Source of the DNA: Larkinella terrae
GTDB lineage: Bacteria; Bacteroidota; Bacteroidia; Cytophagales; Spirosomataceae
DNA length: 64,000 nt
Assembly (NCBI RefSeq): GCF_009668025.1
Contig: NZ_WJXZ01000002.1
Location: forward strand, 628,069 to 692,068
Direction of reading: 5' to 3'
Below, piece after piece: positions 1-9,499 of the stretch (position 1 is the stretch's first letter; each line of letters opens with the position of its first letter). The notes under the pieces were generated by a model, which saw only the letters and a list, made by a program, of their open reading frames with translations, searched no databases and was not told the origin of the DNA. A program made the position numbers and the translations under genes.

Positions 1-131
1 TCGGGGGCTCACGCTTCAATACACCGCTTGCTACACCCACCCAAAACCGTAAACTGAAAACCATACCCTATAAACGAAAAATCCCAAACCAATTGCTTAG
101 TCTGGGACTCTGGCAAACTATTCATCATAGG

Positions 132-1445
132 TTAGTGAAAATTCTGGGATGCGTCGGTTGGCTGTTTTTCCAGATCAAACAAATCCGTCAGCACGTCGAT
201 CAGCGTATCGGCTTCTCCGCGTTTACAGGCAGCTTTAAGTTGCAAAACCGGTGCTTTCATAATTTTCTGCATGATGCTGCGCGTGATTTTTTCCACTTTT
301 TCGGATTCTTCGGCAGTCATGTTTTTCAAATGGCGGGCAATTTCTTCTTTCCGAATCTGCTCCAGCGCATTTTTAAATTTATTGATCGTGGGCGACACGA
401 TCATCTCCCGCGACCAGTCGTTAAAATCGTCGATGGATTGATCGATGATCGCTTCAACCTGCGGAATGGACGCCATCCGGCGGCTCAGCGCTTCGTCGGC
501 GCGCGTCCGGATGTGGTCGATGTTATAGAGGAGTAAGCCCGGAACCTGCTCGACGTTGACATCGACGCTCCGGGGAACCGACAAATCAAAGAAATACTTG
601 AACGTCAGGGAGTTCAGGCCCGATAACAGGTCGGCGGTAATGAGCGGTTTTTCAACCAGTACCGACGAGATAATCACATCTGCTTTGGCGATCTCTTCCG
701 TCAGATTGGCAAAATCCGCCACCCGGAATCCGTGTTTTTCCGCCAGCGCATCGGCTTTCGAGCGGGTGCGGTTGCAGAGCGTGATCCGGTTTAGCTTGCG
801 GGCGGCCAGGTTTTCGCAGATATCCGCCCCAATTTCTCCCAAACCAATCACCAACACCGACGGACTGGATGCACCGGCTGCCGCCATATACGGACAACCG
901 CTGGAGCCAACCAGTTCTTCGATCAATTCAACGGCGGCATACGAAACCGAAGCGGCTCCGTCGCGGAAACTGGTTTCCTGGGCAACGCGTTTGTTGGTGA
1001 AGAAAATGGTGTGCATCAGGCGGTGCAGAAAAGGCCCCGCCATATCGAGGTCGGCCGACCACTGGTAGGCCTGTTTCACCTGATTCGGAATCTGCATGTC
1101 GCCCACCACCTGGGAGTGCAAACCGGTACAGACTTCGAAGAGATGCCGGACGGAATCGGCCTGGGTATCAAAAAAGTGAAAATAGGGAAGGTAATCTTCC
1201 GTGGAAGTAATTCCTTTTTCGGCGAGCAACAAACGGGCAATTTCCCGGTTCAGATTCTGCGGAGACGAATAATAAACCTCCGTCCGGTTGCAGGTCGAGA
1301 TAACCAGCGATTCCGACGCGCCGAAAAACTCCCGGAGCTTGATCAGGAATTGCCTGGATTCGTCTTCGTTTAATGCAATTAACTCACGAACCGCCAGGGG
1401 AGCGGTTTTATGTGAAAGGCTAATTGATTTAAAGAACTCGTGCAT
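132..1445 (-). CDS. hemA: Glutamyl-tRNA reductase
   Basis: This 437-residue protein reduces glutamyl-tRNA(Glu) to glutamate-1-semialdehyde with NADPH, the first committed step of C5-pathway tetrapyrrole synthesis. The N-terminal catalytic domain shows the family opening SLSHKTAPLAVRE and the STCNRTE segment, whose Cys is the nucleophile in this family. A Rossmann fold follows (VLVIGLGEIGADI), then the helical C-terminal dimerisation region. Length is normal for the family. The ATG at 1445 is the natural start. No other hem gene is in the window. The gene is divergent from the sensor kinase that starts at 1770. Confidence 0.96.
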   Translation of the reverse strand: MHEFFKSISLSHKTAPLAVRELIALNEDESRQFLIKLREFFGASESLVISTCNRTEVYYSSPQNLNREIARLLLAEKGITSTEDYLPYFHFFDTQADSVRHLFEVCTGLHSQVVGDMQIPNQVKQAYQWSADLDMAGPFLHRLMHTIFFTNKRVAQETSFRDGAASVSYAAVELIEELVGSSGCPYMAAAGASSPSVLVIGLGEIGADICENLAARKLNRITLCNRTRSKADALAEKHGFRVADFANLTEEIAKADVIISSVLVEKPLITADLLSGLNSLTFKYFFDLSVPRSVDVNVEQVPGLLLYNIDHIRTRADEALSRRMASIPQVEAIIDQSIDDFNDWSREMIVSPTINKFKNALEQIRKEEIARHLKNMTAEESEKVEKITRSIMQKIMKAPVLQLKAACKRGEADTLIDVLTDLFDLEKQPTDASQNFH

Positions 1446-1769
1446 TGTTACTAATCAAAATATGCCCAAAATTACGATACAATTCTCTTACAGAAAACAC
1501 TGTTGGCACAGATTCAGTTTATCGGATACTTATTTAGAACCGCTATAAACTATTGCAAAGTTCTCTTCTTAATATCCTATTTACAATAATATTCCGTTGA
1601 GACGGGATATTAGGACATTGAATTGCGGAAATCGAGCGTTATGACGTAAATTAGATGCGAAGTTACCACCGCAAACGGTCGTGCCGGGATGAGGATTCTC
1701 AGCCCGTAACGTGATAATTTTCAGGAGATACGCGAAAAACCGCCGTTGGGTTGCTTCAAACCGGAGTCT
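1446..1769. other. Divergent intergenic region, hemA / sensor kinase
   Basis: This is a 324-base spacer between two divergent genes. Apart from the possible hemA -7 element at 1467-1474, I see no convincing ORF, RNA or repeat. It must hold the promoters of both genes. Confidence 0.5.
1467..1474 (-). promoter_or_regulatory. Possible -7 element for hemA
   Basis: The minus strand reads TAATTTTG, a full match to the Bacteroidota -7 consensus TAnnTTTG, about 22 bases before the hemA ATG. Upstream, at 18 bases, there is only TTC rather than TTG, so the -33 box is weak. Confidence 0.35.
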
Positions 1770-3008
1770 ATGTTAAAATCACTGGATATATATGGTCAGC
1801 GGAACACGCTGAAGATTGTCGTTGCGCTAAATCTGTTGCTGGTGGGTACGGCTTCGTTGCTGTATACCAATCGGTTGGTTGAAAAGCTGGAAGCGCGTGA
1901 GGAAAGCAGTGTGAAATTGTACGCGAAGGCCCTGTTTAATGTGTATGAAGTCAATGTCAACGACGACATGACCTTCATGACCGACGAAATTATTTTTGCC
2001 AACAAAAAGCACCAGGTTCCGGCGATTGTCGTTGATCAGAACAACAAAATCGTTTTCAGCAATATTGAGTTTCCGAAGGGCACGCCGGATGAAGAAATCC
2101 GGCGGGTGGAAGAACTGGAACTGGCCGAAATGAAAAAGGAACACCAGCCGATTGTCGTCGAGAAAGATGGCAAAAGGCAGGGCTACGTGTATTACCACAA
2201 TTCTTCCATTCTGCTGCAACTGCGGTTTTTTCCGTACGTCCAGCTGGCGGTGATGTTTACCCTCGGTTTTCTGGCGTATCTGGCGTTCAGTTCGGCGCGT
2301 CGGGCGGAGCAAAACCGGGTTTGGGTCGGTTTGGCGAAGGAGACCGCTCACCAGTTGGGCACACCGCTGTCGTCGCTGATGGCCTGGGTCGACTATTTCC
2401 GCTCCGATCCCGCTATTGATCAGTCCATTGCTGACGAAATCGAGAAAGATGTAAACCGCCTGGAAACCATTGCCACCCGGTTTTCCAGCATCGGTTCCAT
2501 TCCGACCCTGAAGAATGAAGACCTGGCCGAAACCGTTCAGCTTTTTGTTTCTTACCTGGAAAAGCGGATTTCTACCAAAGTAAGCATGCGGGTTGAAAGT
2601 CTCATTCCGGAAGGCAAACAGGTGATGATCAATAAATTATTGTTTGAGTGGGTGATTGAGAATATCTGCAAGAATGCCGTTGACGCCATGAAAGGGGTGG
2701 GGAAACTCACCATCCGAATCCTGCCGCTGCCGCGTAATGAGATCGCCATCGACATCACCGATACGGGCAAAGGCATCGGAAAAGCGAATTTACAGCAGGT
2801 GTTTAATCCGGGTTACAGTACGAAAAAACGGGGTTGGGGCCTGGGACTGACGCTGGCGAAGCGGATTATTGAAGAATACCACGACGGGCGGCTTTTTGTC
2901 AAAAGCTCCGAAGTGGGTAAGGGAACCACATTCCGGATTTTGCTGCGGGATACGGTCGTAAGCGAAGAACCGGTTCTGGAAGAGAATAAAACCGTAAAAA
3001 GTGCCTGA
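1770..3008 (+). CDS. Membrane sensor histidine kinase
   Basis: A 412-residue two-component kinase. It has a membrane segment at about residues 15-33, an extracytoplasmic region of about 120 residues, a second membrane segment at about 155-174, and then a kinase core. The H-box is AKETAHQLGTPLSSL with the likely phospho-acceptor His194. The N-box (NAVDA), G1 (DTGKGIG) and G2 (WGLGLTLAKRI) follow. The reading frame extends back to a TTG at 1746, but the ATG at 1770 gives a normal membrane-protein start. No partner regulator is adjacent. The ligand is unknown. Its stop codon lies inside the terminator hairpin at 2996-3031. Confidence 0.88.
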   Translation: MLKSLDIYGQRNTLKIVVALNLLLVGTASLLYTNRLVEKLEAREESSVKLYAKALFNVYEVNVNDDMTFMTDEIIFANKKHQVPAIVVDQNNKIVFSNIEFPKGTPDEEIRRVEELELAEMKKEHQPIVVEKDGKRQGYVYYHNSSILLQLRFFPYVQLAVMFTLGFLAYLAFSSARRAEQNRVWVGLAKETAHQLGTPLSSLMAWVDYFRSDPAIDQSIADEIEKDVNRLETIATRFSSIGSIPTLKNEDLAETVQLFVSYLEKRISTKVSMRVESLIPEGKQVMINKLLFEWVIENICKNAVDAMKGVGKLTIRILPLPRNEIAIDITDTGKGIGKANLQQVFNPGYSTKKRGWGLGLTLAKRIIEEYHDGRLFVKSSEVGKGTTFRILLRDTVVSEEPVLEENKTVKSA

Positions 3009-3031
3009 TCCGCGCGGATGAGGCACTTTTT
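2996..3031. terminator. Bidirectional rho-independent terminator
   Basis: The arms at 2996-3013 and 3014-3031 are complementary over 18 bases with one mismatch. They begin with AAAAA and end with TTTTT, so the hairpin can stop transcription from both sides. It serves the kinase on the plus strand and the lipoprotein gene on the minus strand, and it overlaps the kinase stop codon. Confidence 0.85.
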
Positions 3032-3038
3032 ACAACGA

Positions 3039-3563
3039 TTAGTTCAGTGGTATTGAAATGGTATCGGTTTCCACCACGTTGCTGACGTTCAGTTTCCGGT
3101 CGCGGATGCGAACCGCAAATTTGACGGGAACCATCTTGGTGTTGCGTGAACGCAGAAAGCTTTGGGAAAAGTCCAGCTTTCCCTCCAGCGGACTATTCTT
3201 GTTGTCAGTTTTCAGTCGCGGAAAAAACAGTTTATTCAAAACCACCAGGTCCACAAACTCGAATTTACCGTTAACAAATTTGTAGGTCTTCAACTCGTAG
3301 TTTCCCCATTGGCGATAGCTTGCCGAGTCTTTTGTCCGTTCCTCCACCGACAAACCCAGGTCACCGTCGCCGTCCTGAAACCGCACCGAAATGACGACCG
3401 AATCCTTGGGAATCTGGGAAAAATCGTCGAAAGCCGGATACGACGTAACCGTGGGTGAACTGATGGCGGGCGTATTATTAAAATCCGGGGGCTCAATACA
3501 CCCAATCACCAGGGCTGAAATCCCGAAAAAAAACAACCCTTGCTGAATAAATCGCGTAGACAT
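3039..3563 (-). CDS. Small lipoprotein of unknown function
   Basis: This 174-residue protein starts with a lipoprotein signal ending at LVIGC, so it is probably lipid-anchored in the envelope. After a short Thr/Ser/Pro linker it has the segment VRFQDGDGDLGL, an acidic motif I know from other uncharacterised Bacteroidota lipoproteins. The C-terminal half has the alternating hydrophobic pattern of a beta-sandwich. No catalytic motif is visible. It is convergent with the upstream kinase and divergent from the LuxE-like gene. I cannot assign a function. Confidence 0.75.
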   Translation of the reverse strand: MSTRFIQQGLFFFGISALVIGCIEPPDFNNTPAISSPTVTSYPAFDDFSQIPKDSVVISVRFQDGDGDLGLSVEERTKDSASYRQWGNYELKTYKFVNGKFEFVDLVVLNKLFFPRLKTDNKNSPLEGKLDFSQSFLRSRNTKMVPVKFAVRIRDRKLNVSNVVETDTISIPLN

Positions 3564-3610
3564 TGTGTTAACAGACTATCGTTACTAAGGTATTTATTCG
3601 GCTTACGTTC

Positions 3611-4729
3611 ATGAATAAGCCCATTTTTTCAATCCATTTGTCGCCTTCAATCATTCGCAATGACCTCCGGAACCGTATTGTCCGGTTACAATCAGAAAAC
3701 CGCTTCGCGTTTGATGCGATCGCGCTGGATGTTTTCCGGTATCAGGCCCATTTCAATCCCATTTATCGGGAATACCTGCGGCACCTGAAGGTTGAGCCTG
3801 AAAAGATACGAACCATCGATCAAATTCCGTTTCTGCCGATCGGTTTTTTCAAGCAGCACCCGATTCTGACGCATTCGTCCGAAACTGAAAAACCGCTTAC
3901 GGATCGATTGTTAACCTTCGAAAGTAGTGGTACGACCGGGGCTGTCACCAGCCGCCATTTCGTTCCGGACCCGGCCTGGTACGATGTCATCAGTCAGCAA
4001 ATCTTTGAGCAGATTTACGGACCACTCGACCGTTTCCACGTTCTGGCCTTGTTACCGTCTTACCTTGAACGAAATAACTCGTCGTTGGTGTATATGGTTC
4101 AGCGGTTTATTGAAAAATCGGGCTCCGATTTGTCCGGTTTTTTCCTGCACAATACCGACGATCTGACGGCCACGCTGCAACGGCTGGCGGCCCATCCCGA
4201 ACCCGATCGCAAGGTGCTCCTGATCGGCGTTACGTTTGCGCTGCTCGACTGGGCCGAGTCCGATACCGACTTTTCGTTTCTGAAGCAACTGCCGGAACTG
4301 ATCGTCATGGAAACCGGTGGGATGAAAGGACGGCGGCAGGAATTGCTCCGCGAAGAAGTGCACGAGTTGCTGATTAACCGCCTGGGTGTTGCCGCCATTC
4401 ATTCGGAATATGGGATGACCGAATTGCTTTCCCAGGCTTACTCAACCGGCGCGGGGATTTTCCAGACCTCACCTACGCTCCGCATTCGGCTCCGCGATGT
4501 GAATGACCCGTTCTACATGTATCCACTTCCCGATAAAACCGCCTTTTCGGAGCGGCCGGTGCGGTTGACGGGGGGCATCAACGTCATCGATCTGGCCAAT
4601 CTGGATTCCTGTAGCTTCATTGAAACGCAGGATTTGGGGCAATACGAAAAAGGTACGCCCGATGCCTTTCGGGTCATCGGGCGGTTTGATAACTCAGATA
4701 TTCGAGGATGTAACCTAATGGTGCTTTAA
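3611..4729 (+). CDS. LuxE/PaaK-type acyl-adenylating protein
   Basis: A 372-residue protein of the ANL-superfamily branch that includes LuxE acyl-protein synthetase. The P-loop-like adenylation motif FESSGTTG is at about residues 103-110, and an acidic SEYGMTEL segment further on matches the ANL A5 region. LuxE enzymes activate a fatty acid with ATP and transfer it to an enzyme or protein. No luxCD, reductase or acyl carrier gene is next to it, so substrate and acceptor are unknown. It overlaps the 3' end of the convergent sigma-54 activator by four bases (TTAA). Confidence 0.8.
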   Translation: MNKPIFSIHLSPSIIRNDLRNRIVRLQSENRFAFDAIALDVFRYQAHFNPIYREYLRHLKVEPEKIRTIDQIPFLPIGFFKQHPILTHSSETEKPLTDRLLTFESSGTTGAVTSRHFVPDPAWYDVISQQIFEQIYGPLDRFHVLALLPSYLERNNSSLVYMVQRFIEKSGSDLSGFFLHNTDDLTATLQRLAAHPEPDRKVLLIGVTFALLDWAESDTDFSFLKQLPELIVMETGGMKGRRQELLREEVHELLINRLGVAAIHSEYGMTELLSQAYSTGAGIFQTSPTLRIRLRDVNDPFYMYPLPDKTAFSERPVRLTGGINVIDLANLDSCSFIETQDLGQYEKGTPDAFRVIGRFDNSDIRGCNLMVL

Positions 4730-5877
4730 GCGTACAATTCTACATCATTCCGATTTATTTCGTCCCCACAAAGAATAACCAATCGTTCGACCACGTTCCG
4801 GAGTTCGCGGACATTACCGGTCCAGGGCAACGACTGGAGATAGTTCATCGCATCCGGCGTAATTTCTTTGGATTGCGCCCCGTATTCCTCCGCAATGTCG
4901 TGGAGAAACTTTTCCGCCAGCAGCGGAATGTCTTCGCGCCGGTCGGCCAGCGGTGGTACGTGGATGCGGATTACGCTCAGCCGGTGGAACAAATCTTCCC
5001 GGAAGGTACCTTCCTGAATCTCTTTGCGCAGGTCTTTGTTGGTTGCCGCAATGACCCGGACGTTGATTTTTATCTCTTTGTCACCGCCCACGCGGGTAAT
5101 TTTACTTTCCTGCAAAGCCCGCAATACCTTGGCCTGAGCCGACAAACTCATGTCGCCGATTTCGTCCAGAAACAGCGTACCGCCATCGGCTTGTTCAAAC
5201 TTGCCGGATCGCCGGGCTGCGGCACCCGTAAAGGCCCCCTTTTCGTGGCCAAACAACTCACTTTCAATTAATTCGCTCGGAATAGCGGCACAGTTGACTT
5301 CGATCAGCGGCATGGCGGCCCGGCTTCCTTTTTCGTGGATCTGTTTGGCAACCATCTCTTTTCCCGACCCGTTGGCGCCTGTAATCAGAACGCGGGCTTC
5401 GGTGGGGGCAACACGATCGATCGTATCCTTCACCCGACGGATCGGGTCGGAATCGCCTACGATCTCGTTGAGCTTGTAGATCCGCCGTTTCAGGGTTTTG
5501 GTTTCCATCACCAGCTTTGCCTTTTCGATGGCGTTGCGAACCGTAACCAGCAGCCGGTTCAGGTCGGGCGGTTTGATAATAAAGTCAAAGGCGCCCCGTT
5601 TGGTGGCTTCTACGGCATTTTCAACATTTCCGTAGGCCGAAATCATGATGAACTGGGTTCCCCGACCGACCTCGGCCGCTTTCAGAAGCAGCTCCAGGCC
5701 GTCCATCTTGGGCATTTTGATGTCACAAAGCGCTACATCATAGCTGTACTGTTTGATCAGTTCCAGCCCTTCTTCACCATCCTTGGCTTCATCAACTTCA
5801 TAGCCTTCATATTCCAGAATATCGCGAAGCGCATCCCGGATACTTTTTTCATCATCAATGATGATTAATCTCGCCAT
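4726..5877 (-). CDS. Sigma-54 response regulator without DNA-binding domain
   Basis: A 383-residue NtrC-class protein. The receiver domain (1-120) has the acidic pair D8/D9, phospho-acceptor D52 in CDIKMPKMDG, and the conserved Lys in IIKPPD. The AAA+ domain has Walker A GANGSGKE (167-174), the sigma-54 contact loop GAFTGA (214-219) and Walker B GGTLFLDEIGD (232-242). The protein ends about 25 residues after NVVERLVIL, so the usual C-terminal Fis-type helix-turn-helix is absent. It should contact sigma-54 holoenzyme, but must act from solution or through a partner. No kinase is adjacent. Confidence 0.93.
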   Translation of the reverse strand: MARLIIIDDEKSIRDALRDILEYEGYEVDEAKDGEEGLELIKQYSYDVALCDIKMPKMDGLELLLKAAEVGRGTQFIMISAYGNVENAVEATKRGAFDFIIKPPDLNRLLVTVRNAIEKAKLVMETKTLKRRIYKLNEIVGDSDPIRRVKDTIDRVAPTEARVLITGANGSGKEMVAKQIHEKGSRAAMPLIEVNCAAIPSELIESELFGHEKGAFTGAAARRSGKFEQADGGTLFLDEIGDMSLSAQAKVLRALQESKITRVGGDKEIKINVRVIAATNKDLRKEIQEGTFREDLFHRLSVIRIHVPPLADRREDIPLLAEKFLHDIAEEYGAQSKEITPDAMNYLQSLPWTGNVRELRNVVERLVILCGDEINRNDVELYA

Positions 5878-6279
5878 AAACCAGTGTTACTTAATCAATA
5901 ATTCCGGTTACATGTCCGGAAAACAACTCATATAAACCTGAATTTTAATGGAAAGTAATAGAAAGACATTTCAATAAGCAAGGTTATGTCTTTTTTTTTA
6001 AATGAATTAGACAAACTTTCATATAAATGTATTTCGGAAGGGGTTTTACGGTAAAAAATGCCTATAGGAGCCAGCAAAAAAATTATACTATAAGAATGAA
6101 TAAAATCACAAAATGAATGGTTTAGTGAAAAATATATAAAAATTGCCTTGTAATATCCTAAAAGTTAGTGCATCTTAGGAAAGTTGATAATTTGGGAGTG
6201 ATTCCGGGTATATTCAATAATATCTTACTCTTTTACCATTTTACTCTTTTACCATCTTTATTTTTTAATCCATCTCTTT
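5878..6279. other. AT-rich upstream region of the SusC gene
   Basis: A 402-base AT-rich spacer between the divergent sigma-54 activator and SusC genes. It contains no convincing ORF. It ends with a 15-base tandem repeat (6225-6255) close to the SusC start. I could not pick a clear -33/-7 promoter. Confidence 0.5.
6225..6255 (+). repeat. 15-base tandem duplication upstream of SusC
   Basis: The sequence TTACTCTTTTACCAT occurs at 6225-6239 and again at 6241-6255, separated by one base. It lies 25-55 bases before the SusC start codon, probably within the mRNA leader. Its role is unknown. Confidence 0.85.
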
Positions 6280-9200
6280 ATGCAGTATTCTACTTTTCTA
6301 CGTAGTTTCCTGGCCGTGTGGCTTGTCGCTTTTCTGGCTGTGGGGGCTCAGGCACAAGACCGAAAGGTTACTGGAACTGTCCTTTCGGGTAAAGATCAAA
6401 TACCCATTGCCGGGGCTTCTGTTCTGATCAAAAACACCACGCTGGGAACCAACACCGATGCGAATGGTAAATTCAGTATCAACGCTCCGGCCAACGCCGT
6501 CCTGATTTTTAGCTCCATCGGTTTTCAGGGCCGGGAAGTGCCCATTGGCAACCAAACCGTCCTGAACGTCACGCTGGATGAAGGTTCGCAGAGCCTGAAC
6601 GAAGTGGTTGTAACCGCACTCGGGATCAAAAAAGAAGCCAAACGGCTGGGCTACGCAACGGCCAACGTCAGCTCCGAACAAATCACGACCAACCGGACCG
6701 TCAATTTTGTGAATGCACTACAGGGCAAGATCGCCGGGGTGAACATTACCAGTCTGGGGACGGGCGCGGCCGGAACGAGTAAAATCCGGATTCGGGGTCA
6801 ATCCTCTTTTTCCGGACAAAACAACCCGCTGATTGTGGTCAATGGCGTGCCGATTGATAACACCAACTTTGGTCAGAACAACGGGAACACGGGGAGCGAC
6901 GGTTCGATTGGAAACCGGGGCTCCAATTATTCCGACGGCGGTGACGGTCTTTCGTCCATCAACCCGGACGATATCGAAGGGATGACGGTTTTGAAAGGAG
7001 GAACAGCAGCGGCTCTTTACGGCTCGCGGGCGAAAGACGGTGTCATCATGATTACGACCAAAACCAAAGGCAGCGGCCAGGGAATTGGCGTGGTGTACAA
7101 CACCAATTTTACGACCGATTCCCCGCTGGACTTTACGGATTACCAGTACGAATACGGTCAGGGCGAATACGGTGTTCGGCCTACGGCTCCCAACCCAACG
7201 TCGGGCGTATGGAGTTTCGGTGAGAAGTTTCAGCCGGGTATGACGCAGGTCCTTTTTGGCGGAATTACGGTTCCGTACCAGCCGGTTCGCAACCGGATTA
7301 AAGGGTTTTACCGCACCGGCTCGACCTGGACCAACTCCGTATCGATGTCGTCGGGAAGCGACAGGGGCGGTTTTAACCTGTCGGTTTCCAACACGGATAA
7401 CAAAGGCATTACGCCGAATAACAGCTTCAACCGGAAAACCATCAACCTCGGCTTTAGCTACAACCTTTCGTCCAAACTGACGGTGACGGGAACCCTCAAC
7501 TACTCCAACGAGTACAATAAAAATCCGCCCCAGATTGCGCAGCAGGACAACAGTACGCCGACGGTTATTTACACTCTGGCGAACTCGATGCCGCTCGATG
7601 TGCTGGAAGCCAACCAGATCAATCCGGCCACCGGCAACGAGTTTCTGTGGTCACGGTTTCAGAACCGGACGAATCCGTACTTCGTCATGACCCAGAAATT
7701 TGAAAACATCCGGCGCGACCGGCTGTTTGGCAACCTGACGGCCCGCTACAATTTTACGGATTGGCTGTATCTGCAAGGCCGGGTAGGGCAGGACTTCTGG
7801 GCGCGTGACCAGGATTATAACTTCCCGACGGGTCAGGCTTCGCTGGCAGCGGCTCCGGCCGGTTTTGTCAACGGGAACTACGTGCAGGAAGCCCGCCGTT
7901 TTCGCGAGCTCAACACCGATTTCCTGATTGGGGTGAACCGCACGTTTGGCAAATTCGGAATCGACGTAACTGCGGGTGGAAACCAGTTGTATCGCCGGAG
8001 CGACCTGAACAGTGTACTGGTAACGGATTTCATCGTGCGCGGGCTTTATATCCCGCAAAACGGCCGCGTGAAAGATCCGACCTACGGCTTGAGCGAACGG
8101 AAAGTGAACTCGCTGTATGGAGCCGCCGAATTTTCGTTCAACAACTTCCTCTACCTGAACGTGACGGCCCGGAACGACTGGTTCTCGACCCTGGCGCCGG
8201 GCAACCGCAGCGTGTTGTATCCGTCCATTACGGGTAGCTTTGTTTTCTCCCAGGCTTTCGATAACCTGCCGACCTGGCTGAATTTTGGTAAACTGCGGGG
8301 TGCCTACGCCGAAGTCGGTAGCGATGGCGACGTAGCGCCGTATTCCAACAACCTGTTCTACAGTGTCGGTGCGAACCTGTTCCCGAACCCGGCGGGTCTG
8401 GGCCAGCCGGTTGGTAACATCACGTCGAATACCGTTCCCAGTGCGACCCTGAAACCCAGCCGCACGGCGGAAGCCGAAGTGGGTCTGGAGTTGAAAATGT
8501 TCAATAACCGGGTGGGGCTGGATCTGGCGTTCTACAATAAGATAACCAGCGACCAGATTGTGGCGGCCCAGTCGTCCGATGCATCCGGTTATACCAATAC
8601 CCTGATTAACAGTGGACAAAGTCGCAACCGGGGCCTTGAAGCCCTGATCAAAGTATCGCCTTTCCGCACGAAAGACTTCTCCTGGGACATTACCCTGAAC
8701 GGTTCGTATAACCAGACCAAACTGCTCCGGTTGCTGACCGACGTTGCCGGCGAACAGATTGTGGTCGGGAACGGGATTTACGTTGGAGACCTCCGTCATG
8801 TGGTTGGGCAGCCGCTGGCCCAGTTATACACCTTCGGGTACGTACGAGATGCGCAGGGACGGACGGTTTACGGGGGCGATGGCCTGCCGATCCGGACGCC
8901 GGCACCCGTTGCTTTCGGATCAGCGTTGCCGAAATACATGGGCGGTATTACCAACTCGTTCACCTACAAAGGCATCAATGTATCGTTCCTGATCGACTTT
9001 AAACTGGGTGGCAAGATGATTTCGGGTACGAACCTCAATGCGTTCCGCCACGGCTTACAGAAAGAAACGCTGGTGGGTCGGGGAGAAGCCGATAACAAAA
9101 TGGTGGGCGTGGGCGTGAATGAAAAAGGCGAAGTCAACACCGTCCGGGCGTTCGTGCAGGATTACTACTCGGTCGGACGCTCCAAGAGTCTGGGTGAGCA

Positions 9201-9459
9201 GGTGGTTTACGATGCCGGTTTCTGGAAACTGCGTCAGATCTCGATTGGTTACGATTTTACAAAAATGCTCCCGGGCAATCTGTTTATCAAAGGCATTCGG
9301 CTGAACGCGGTGGCTAACAACGTCGCCATTCTGAAGAAATGGGTACCCAATATCGATCCTGAACAATTCGGATTTAGTTCCGACAACCTGGTTGGTCTGG
9401 AATCGACGGGCTTGCCCACGACGCGCAGTATTGGTTTCAACCTCAATGTTCGATTCTAA
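6280..9459 (+). CDS. SusC/RagA-family TonB-dependent receptor
   Basis: A 1059-residue outer-membrane active transporter. A signal peptide ends near AVGAQAQ. A carboxypeptidase-regulatory-like domain lies at about 30-110, followed by LNEVVVTALG, which links to the plug. The plug (about 120-260) has the family segments KIRIRGQSS and VLKGGTAAALYGSRAKDGV. The remainder is a 22-strand beta-barrel ending in an aromatic residue (LNVRF). SusC works with a SusD lipoprotein, here the next gene, and takes energy from TonB. No glycosidase or peptidase gene is attached, so the substrate cannot be predicted. Confidence 0.95.
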   Translation: MQYSTFLRSFLAVWLVAFLAVGAQAQDRKVTGTVLSGKDQIPIAGASVLIKNTTLGTNTDANGKFSINAPANAVLIFSSIGFQGREVPIGNQTVLNVTLDEGSQSLNEVVVTALGIKKEAKRLGYATANVSSEQITTNRTVNFVNALQGKIAGVNITSLGTGAAGTSKIRIRGQSSFSGQNNPLIVVNGVPIDNTNFGQNNGNTGSDGSIGNRGSNYSDGGDGLSSINPDDIEGMTVLKGGTAAALYGSRAKDGVIMITTKTKGSGQGIGVVYNTNFTTDSPLDFTDYQYEYGQGEYGVRPTAPNPTSGVWSFGEKFQPGMTQVLFGGITVPYQPVRNRIKGFYRTGSTWTNSVSMSSGSDRGGFNLSVSNTDNKGITPNNSFNRKTINLGFSYNLSSKLTVTGTLNYSNEYNKNPPQIAQQDNSTPTVIYTLANSMPLDVLEANQINPATGNEFLWSRFQNRTNPYFVMTQKFENIRRDRLFGNLTARYNFTDWLYLQGRVGQDFWARDQDYNFPTGQASLAAAPAGFVNGNYVQEARRFRELNTDFLIGVNRTFGKFGIDVTAGGNQLYRRSDLNSVLVTDFIVRGLYIPQNGRVKDPTYGLSERKVNSLYGAAEFSFNNFLYLNVTARNDWFSTLAPGNRSVLYPSITGSFVFSQAFDNLPTWLNFGKLRGAYAEVGSDGDVAPYSNNLFYSVGANLFPNPAGLGQPVGNITSNTVPSATLKPSRTAEAEVGLELKMFNNRVGLDLAFYNKITSDQIVAAQSSDASGYTNTLINSGQSRNRGLEALIKVSPFRTKDFSWDITLNGSYNQTKLLRLLTDVAGEQIVVGNGIYVGDLRHVVGQPLAQLYTFGYVRDAQGRTVYGGDGLPIRTPAPVAFGSALPKYMGGITNSFTYKGINVSFLIDFKLGGKMISGTNLNAFRHGLQKETLVGRGEADNKMVGVGVNEKGEVNTVRAFVQDYYSVGRSKSLGEQVVYDAGFWKLRQISIGYDFTKMLPGNLFIKGIRLNAVANNVAILKKWVPNIDPEQFGFSSDNLVGLESTGLPTTRSIGFNLNVRF

Positions 9460-9499
9460 AAACCGTAGGCGGTTTACGGTATACCATAAATTGAAATTC

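Noticed and set aside
1503-1520. TTGGCAC near hemA as a sigma-54 promoter for the sensor kinase
   Set aside because: There is no TTG at the required distance after TTGGCAC.
7651-8799. 382-codon open frame on the minus strand inside the SusC gene
   Set aside because: It lies antisense within a well-supported TonB receptor. Its translation is Arg/Val/Gln-rich without a domain and is what codon bias on the other strand would give.
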